Shown: in pieces, positions 6,299 to 9,789 of the stretch
Position numbering within the stretch: the first letter of the stretch is position 1
How the letters are laid out: each line of letters begins with the position of its first letter
Assembly: GCA_012513125.1 (NCBI GenBank)
Contig: JAAZCS010000065.1
Coordinates: 1 to 9,789 of the forward strand
Origin: Treponema sp.
GTDB taxonomy: Bacteria > Spirochaetota > Spirochaetia > Treponematales > Treponemataceae
Direction of reading: 5' to 3'
DNA length: 9,789 bases
Notes under the pieces: model-generated
Databases searched by the model: none
Seen by the model: only the letters and a program-made list of their open reading frames with translations
Told to the model about the DNA's origin: nothing
Translations under genes and position numbers: made by a program

Positions 6299-8233
6299 AT
6301 GGAATTCAATACAGATTTTACCATACCAAAATTAGTAAAAAAAACTGTTTCAACTTATCCAGAAATCATTGCTCAATATAAAAGAATTAAGAATGGTGAA
6401 TTTGAACCTATTACATATCGAGAAATGTTTCAACTTTCTTTGGATTTTGGATCAGCCTTGCTAGATGTTGGTATTAAAAGAGGTGACTTTATAGGTTTAA
6501 TTTCTGACAACCGAGCTGAATGGCAACAAGCTGATATTGGACTATTATCAATTGGTGCGATTGATGTTCCAAGAGGTTGTGATGCCACACTTATAGATTT
6601 AGAGAAAATTCTTTCTATCACAGAATGTAAAACTGTTATCGCCGAAAATAATACGCAAGTAAATAAAATATTTTCATTACTTGATAAGTTACCAAATATT
6701 AAAACTATAATTCATTTTGATAATGACATCAAAAGTGAAGTAAAAGAAATTGCTGAAAAAAATCACATATCTTTATTCTATTTCAATGAAATGATTAAAA
6801 ATGGTCAGAAATATAGAATTGAACATAATGACGAAATTGAATCAGAATTGGAAAAAGGAACATCTGAAGACATTGCTACAATCATTTTTACTTCAGGAAC
6901 AACAGGAACACCAAAAGGCGTTCAATTAACACATAAAAACTTCATAACACAACTTGATGAAATTCCTGAAAGAATTTATTTGAATCCTGGTGATAAAGCT
7001 TTAAGTGTTCTTCCTGTTTGGCACGTTTTTGAACGAGAAGTTGAATACGTTATTTTTATTCAAGCAGGGACTATTTGCTATTCAAAACCAGTTGGTTCCA
7101 TTTTGCTAGCCGATTTCAAAAAACTTAATCCACATTTATTACCTGCAGTACCTCGTGTTTTTGAAGCTGTTTATGATGGAATAACTAAAAAAATGCGAAA
7201 AACCGGTGGAATCGTTAATCTAATGTTTAACTTTTTCGTTGAAGTAGCAATTATCCACAAAAGAATGCAAAGAATGATGTTTAATCAAAACGCTTGTTTT
7301 TCTCGATATAATACTGTTTTATGGTGGTTTGTTTTCCTAATCCCATGGACACTTTTATTTCCCATTTACTGGCTTGGCGATTTATTCGTTTTCCGAAATA
7401 TTAAAGCAATGTTGGGTACAAATTTTAGAGCTGGTATTTCTGGTGGAGGAGCTTTTTCCGAAAACATCGATGAATTTTTCTGGGCAATTGGCGTTAAAGT
7501 TGTTGAAGGCTATGGATTAACAGAAACAGCACCTATCGTGTCTGTAAGACCTATTGCAAGCCCAATTTACAGAACAATTGGTTCTCCAATACGTGGAGTA
7601 AAAGCCAGAATTGTTGACAGTAATGGTTATATTCTAGGTCGTGGAAAAGAAGGTATATTGCAAGTAAAAGGTAACACTGTTATGAAAGGATACTTCAAAC
7701 ATCCTGAACTATCAGAAAAAGTTATGACTGTTGACGGTTGGTTAGACACCGGAGATTTAGCAATATTCACAATCCATGACGAACTTCAAATAAAAGGAAG
7801 AATCAAAGATACTATTGTTCTTCGTGGTGGTGAAAATATTGAACCTTTACCTATTGAGATGAAACTTACTGAATCAAGATTTATAAAAGCATCAATTGTT
7901 TTAGGTCAAGACAAACGATATTTAGCAGCTTTAATTTTAATTGATAAAGAAGAAGTTCAAATTTTTGCAGAAGAGAACGGTTTACAATATGAATCTTTTG
8001 ATTCACTACTCAAATCGGATGAAATATTAAAATTGTTCGAAACAGAGATTAATTCATTAATCAATTCCAAGAATGGATTTAAACTTTATGAACGAATCAA
8101 TAAATTTACATTGATTACAAAAGATTTTGAAATTGGAGTTGAACTTTCTGCAAAGCAAGAAGTAATGAGATTTAAAATCAATGAAATCTACAAAGAAGAA
8201 ATTGATAAAATGTTTTCTGATAAAATTAAATAA
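6299..8233 (+). CDS. Long-chain acyl-CoA synthetase (AMP-forming, FAA1/COG1022-like)
   Basis: The 644-residue enzyme should activate long-chain fatty acids with ATP and CoA, at the inner face of the membrane. Adenylate-forming motifs appear in order: IIFTSGTTGTPKGVQLTH (195-212, P-loop), LPVWHVFERE (238-247), AGISGGGAF (378-386), VEGYGLTET (402-410), GWLDTGDLA (480-488) and IKGRIKDTIVLRGGENIEP (498-516). Length and the long linker between the first two core halves fit eukaryote-like FAA1 enzymes rather than E. coli FadD. Residues 340-366 (LWWFVFLIPWTLLFPIYWLG) are strongly hydrophobic and probably contact the membrane. I chose ATG 6299 because GGAG lies six bases upstream; a TTG at 6278 in frame overlaps the inverted repeat. 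No beta-oxidation genes are in view, so the acyl-CoA may feed phospholipid synthesis from scavenged fatty acids. Likely controlled by the divergent TetR protein. Confidence 0.9.
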   Translation: MEFNTDFTIPKLVKKTVSTYPEIIAQYKRIKNGEFEPITYREMFQLSLDFGSALLDVGIKRGDFIGLISDNRAEWQQADIGLLSIGAIDVPRGCDATLIDLEKILSITECKTVIAENNTQVNKIFSLLDKLPNIKTIIHFDNDIKSEVKEIAEKNHISLFYFNEMIKNGQKYRIEHNDEIESELEKGTSEDIATIIFTSGTTGTPKGVQLTHKNFITQLDEIPERIYLNPGDKALSVLPVWHVFEREVEYVIFIQAGTICYSKPVGSILLADFKKLNPHLLPAVPRVFEAVYDGITKKMRKTGGIVNLMFNFFVEVAIIHKRMQRMMFNQNACFSRYNTVLWWFVFLIPWTLLFPIYWLGDLFVFRNIKAMLGTNFRAGISGGGAFSENIDEFFWAIGVKVVEGYGLTETAPIVSVRPIASPIYRTIGSPIRGVKARIVDSNGYILGRGKEGILQVKGNTVMKGYFKHPELSEKVMTVDGWLDTGDLAIFTIHDELQIKGRIKDTIVLRGGENIEPLPIEMKLTESRFIKASIVLGQDKRYLAALILIDKEEVQIFAEENGLQYESFDSLLKSDEILKLFETEINSLINSKNGFKLYERINKFTLITKDFEIGVELSAKQEVMRFKINEIYKEEIDKMFSDKIK

Positions 8234-8240
8234 ATAAAAT

Positions 8241-8270
8241 AAGCCCACAAAATATTGTGGGCTTTTTTTT
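8241..8270 (+). terminator. Rho-independent terminator after the acyl-CoA synthetase
   Basis: AAGCCCACAA (8241-8250) and TTGTGGGCTT (8255-8264) form a perfect 10-bp stem with loop AATA, followed by T at 8263-8270. The T-tract overlaps the stop codon of the convergent EAL gene. On the minus strand the stem is followed by ATTTTATTTA, so it may also end EAL transcripts. Confidence 0.9.
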
Positions 8271-9678
8271 AAGCATTTTTCTCTTCTACAAACTTGATAT
8301 AATCTACCATACATAATGGTTTCGAAAAATAATATCCTTGAATAAAATTAACACCATGCTTTTTCAAGAAATCAAATTGCTCTTTCGTTTCAACACCTTC
8401 TGCAATAATTTCTTTTCCAAGATTAAGAATCATTGTAATTATATTTTCTAGCAAAAGTGTTGCCTTTACTCGGTCTTTATTGTTTTCATCAAAACATGGC
8501 CAAAGTAAACTCTTATCTATTTTAATATATTCATAATCAACTTTTACCATTTGAGCAAGATTTGAATATCCTGTTCCAAAATCATCCATCGAGAAAGTAA
8601 AACCTATTTCTTTCAATTCATTCATATTTTTTTTCAACATTGAAGCTGACAAAATTGCAATTGATTCTGTTATTTCAAGATTTATTGCAGAAGGTTCTAT
8701 TCCATTCCTCTGTAATAATTGTCCCATTTGGTTTGGTAAATCCGAATCAATCGATTGAACTCCAGAAAGATTTATCTCTATGTGATTTATTCCTTTTTTG
8801 CAGACATTCTCTTTTGATAAAAAAACAAATACTTTTTCAAAAATAATATTGCTTAATGTGATTATCATACCATTTTTTTCTACAATAGGTATAAACTCTT
8901 CTGGCGATATAAATCCAATAGTTTCCTTGTCTTTTAACCGAACAAGTGCCTCTGCATTAGTAAATTTCTTTTCTTTGATATTATAAATTGGTTGAAAATA
9001 TACTTCTATTCCATCTTTTTCTATTGCTGTTTCAATTATCTGTAAAATCGTACTATTTCTGTTTCTATTCTCAACAAGTTCTTTATCTACTCGTTTTACA
9101 TAACTATCAGATTTTGTAAATTTATGACAATCTTCAATAAATGAAATTATATCGGATTCTGTTTTACAAGAAGTTAAATCCTGAGGATACTCCAAAAAAT
9201 CACAATGAGTTTTTAATACAAACTTACTTTTCCCTATTTTCCAATATTGCTTAAATCTTTCTTCAATATCTTTTGTATATTTGTCTATATCAATTTTCTT
9301 TTCATTTTTATCAACTAATATTGTAAGACTATTTTTGTTCATCTCAAAAACAGAAGTTTTAAATTTTTTATTTAAATAATTTCCTATATCTTTTTTTAAG
9401 TATCTTGAAATTTGAGCTCCAAAACTTTTTTCAATTTCATCATAATCTTCAATATCAACATTTAATATATAGAAATCTTTCTTCTTATTAGTTTTTTCTT
9501 GCAAAACCATCTTCAGTGCGTTCTGTTTAAATAATGAAGTTTCATAGTCCATATATTCATACGGATTTTCCAATGACAAATATAGAAAAAAGATGATTAA
9601 TGTAATACCTATACTAGAGAATAGTATTGTAGGATAATTATATTGAATTATATAATGAGCCCAGAAATTAAGACACAT
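8269..9678 (-). CDS. c-di-GMP phosphodiesterase: degenerate GGDEF plus EAL, probably N-terminally truncated membrane protein
   Basis: The 469-residue product has one membrane helix (about 17-36), then SLENPYEY, a linker seen in membrane GGDEF/EAL proteins with multi-helix N-termini. Residues 68-185 look like a GGDEF fold whose signature is replaced by NKNSLTIL (114-121), so it cannot be an active cyclase. The EAL domain (about 210-462) keeps the catalytic set: E243-A-L-V-R, N303 (EINLS), E335 (LEITES), D365-D366 (DDFGTGYS), K386 (IKIDKS), E427 (AEGVET) and Q447 (QGYYFSKP). It should hydrolyse c-di-GMP to pGpG. The ATG at 9678 has no clear ribosome site, TAA lies two codons upstream (9684-9682), and an IS3-type end begins at 9696. 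The missing helices suggest the original 5' part was lost or displaced by the insertion. It may now be a poorly expressed remnant with an intact catalytic domain. Confidence 0.85.
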   Translation of the reverse strand: MCLNFWAHYIIQYNYPTILFSSIGITLIIFFLYLSLENPYEYMDYETSLFKQNALKMVLQEKTNKKKDFYILNVDIEDYDEIEKSFGAQISRYLKKDIGNYLNKKFKTSVFEMNKNSLTILVDKNEKKIDIDKYTKDIEERFKQYWKIGKSKFVLKTHCDFLEYPQDLTSCKTESDIISFIEDCHKFTKSDSYVKRVDKELVENRNRNSTILQIIETAIEKDGIEVYFQPIYNIKEKKFTNAEALVRLKDKETIGFISPEEFIPIVEKNGMIITLSNIIFEKVFVFLSKENVCKKGINHIEINLSGVQSIDSDLPNQMGQLLQRNGIEPSAINLEITESIAILSASMLKKNMNELKEIGFTFSMDDFGTGYSNLAQMVKVDYEYIKIDKSLLWPCFDENNKDRVKATLLLENIITMILNLGKEIIAEGVETKEQFDFLKKHGVNFIQGYYFSKPLCMVDYIKFVEEKNA

Positions 9679-9695
9679 ATTTTATAGAAATACAG

Positions 9696-9789
9696 TGGAC
9701 TGACCTTCTTGAGAAAAATAGAAAAGGAGGCTACAGTAAAGTATGAGAAAGAAATATGACAAGTCATTTAAATCAAAAGTTGCTATAGA
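9696..9789 (+). mobile_element. Left end of an IS3-family insertion sequence (continues beyond window)
   Basis: TGGACTGACCTTCTTGAG at 9696 resembles IS3-family terminal inverted repeats, which often begin TG(G/A)ACTGACC. An AAGGAGG site (9724-9730) and an orfA-type start at 9743 follow. The right end, partner repeat and target duplication are not in view, so the exact boundary is provisional. Confidence 0.7.
9743..9789 (+). CDS. IS3-family transposase OrfA, N-terminal fragment
   Basis: Only 15 codons are present: MRKKYDKSFKSKVAI. This pattern (basic start, Y-x-K-x-F-K-x-K-V-A) is the usual N-terminus of IS3-family OrfA proteins, which carry a helix-turn-helix for binding the IS ends. AAGGAGG lies 12 bases upstream, slightly far but strong. 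OrfB, the DDE catalytic part, would follow outside the window, normally joined by programmed -1 frameshifting. Confidence 0.75.
   Translation, partial: MRKKYDKSFKSKVAI

Noticed and set aside
8057..8314. Minus-strand open frame over the synthetase 3' end and terminator
   Set aside because: It overlaps conserved synthetase sequence and passes through the terminator hairpin; no family features.
9709..9737. TTGAGA-17-TACAGT as an outward or orfA promoter within the IS end
   Set aside because: The boxes are weak, and the AAGGAGG ribosome site would lie upstream of the predicted start of transcription.
1..9789. CRISPR array, phage genes, toxin-antitoxin or restriction system
   Set aside because: No regularly spaced repeats and no recognisable proteins of these kinds on either strand.

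Overview
This is an AT-rich window with a compact bacterial layout. It suggests a host-associated treponeme or related spirochaete. That is an impression from base composition, the style of the proteins and the gene complement, not a sequence match. I see no CRISPR array, prophage, toxin-antitoxin pair or obvious defence system. Most of the window is housekeeping and lipid or signalling genes, with damaged reading frames and an insertion sequence at the right edge.

Left part (1-1308, minus strand). A decayed papain-type (C1) cysteine protease lipoprotein gene runs off the left edge. It carries a frameshift in a G6 tract two codons after the catalytic Cys codon and a nonsense codon further down. 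Upstream of it lie a Rho-independent terminator, an initiator tRNA-Met gene and a strong sigma70-type promoter for that tRNA.

Central cluster (1381-5426, plus strand). Four closely spaced genes probably form one operon: ychJ (SEC-C zinc-knuckle protein), rlmB (23S rRNA 2'-O-methyltransferase), a hemolysin III/PAQR-like seven-helix membrane protein with a charged N-terminal extension and missing metal ligands, and aspS (aspartyl-tRNA synthetase). aspS is split by an apparent one-base deletion near codon 92. tRNA-fMet, rlmB and aspS give the block a translation theme. The ychJ promoter candidate lies so close to the ATG that the transcript may be leaderless. The cluster ends at a hairpin terminator.

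Lipid module (5500-8233). A TetR-family regulator (minus) is divergent from a long-chain acyl-CoA synthetase (plus). The intergenic region holds a perfect 16-bp palindrome (likely operator), an extended -10 promoter and a second 19-bp inverted repeat in the synthetase leader. The arrangement suggests an autoregulated local switch for fatty-acid activation, perhaps of scavenged lipids.

Right part (8269-9789). A c-di-GMP phosphodiesterase (degenerate GGDEF plus intact EAL, minus strand) keeps only the last helix of what looks like a larger membrane sensor. Its 5' end lies about 17 bp from the left end of an IS3-family element, whose orfA runs off the window. Both convergent gene pairs (aspS/tetR and synthetase/EAL) share a terminator whose T-tract overlaps the stop codon of the opposing gene.
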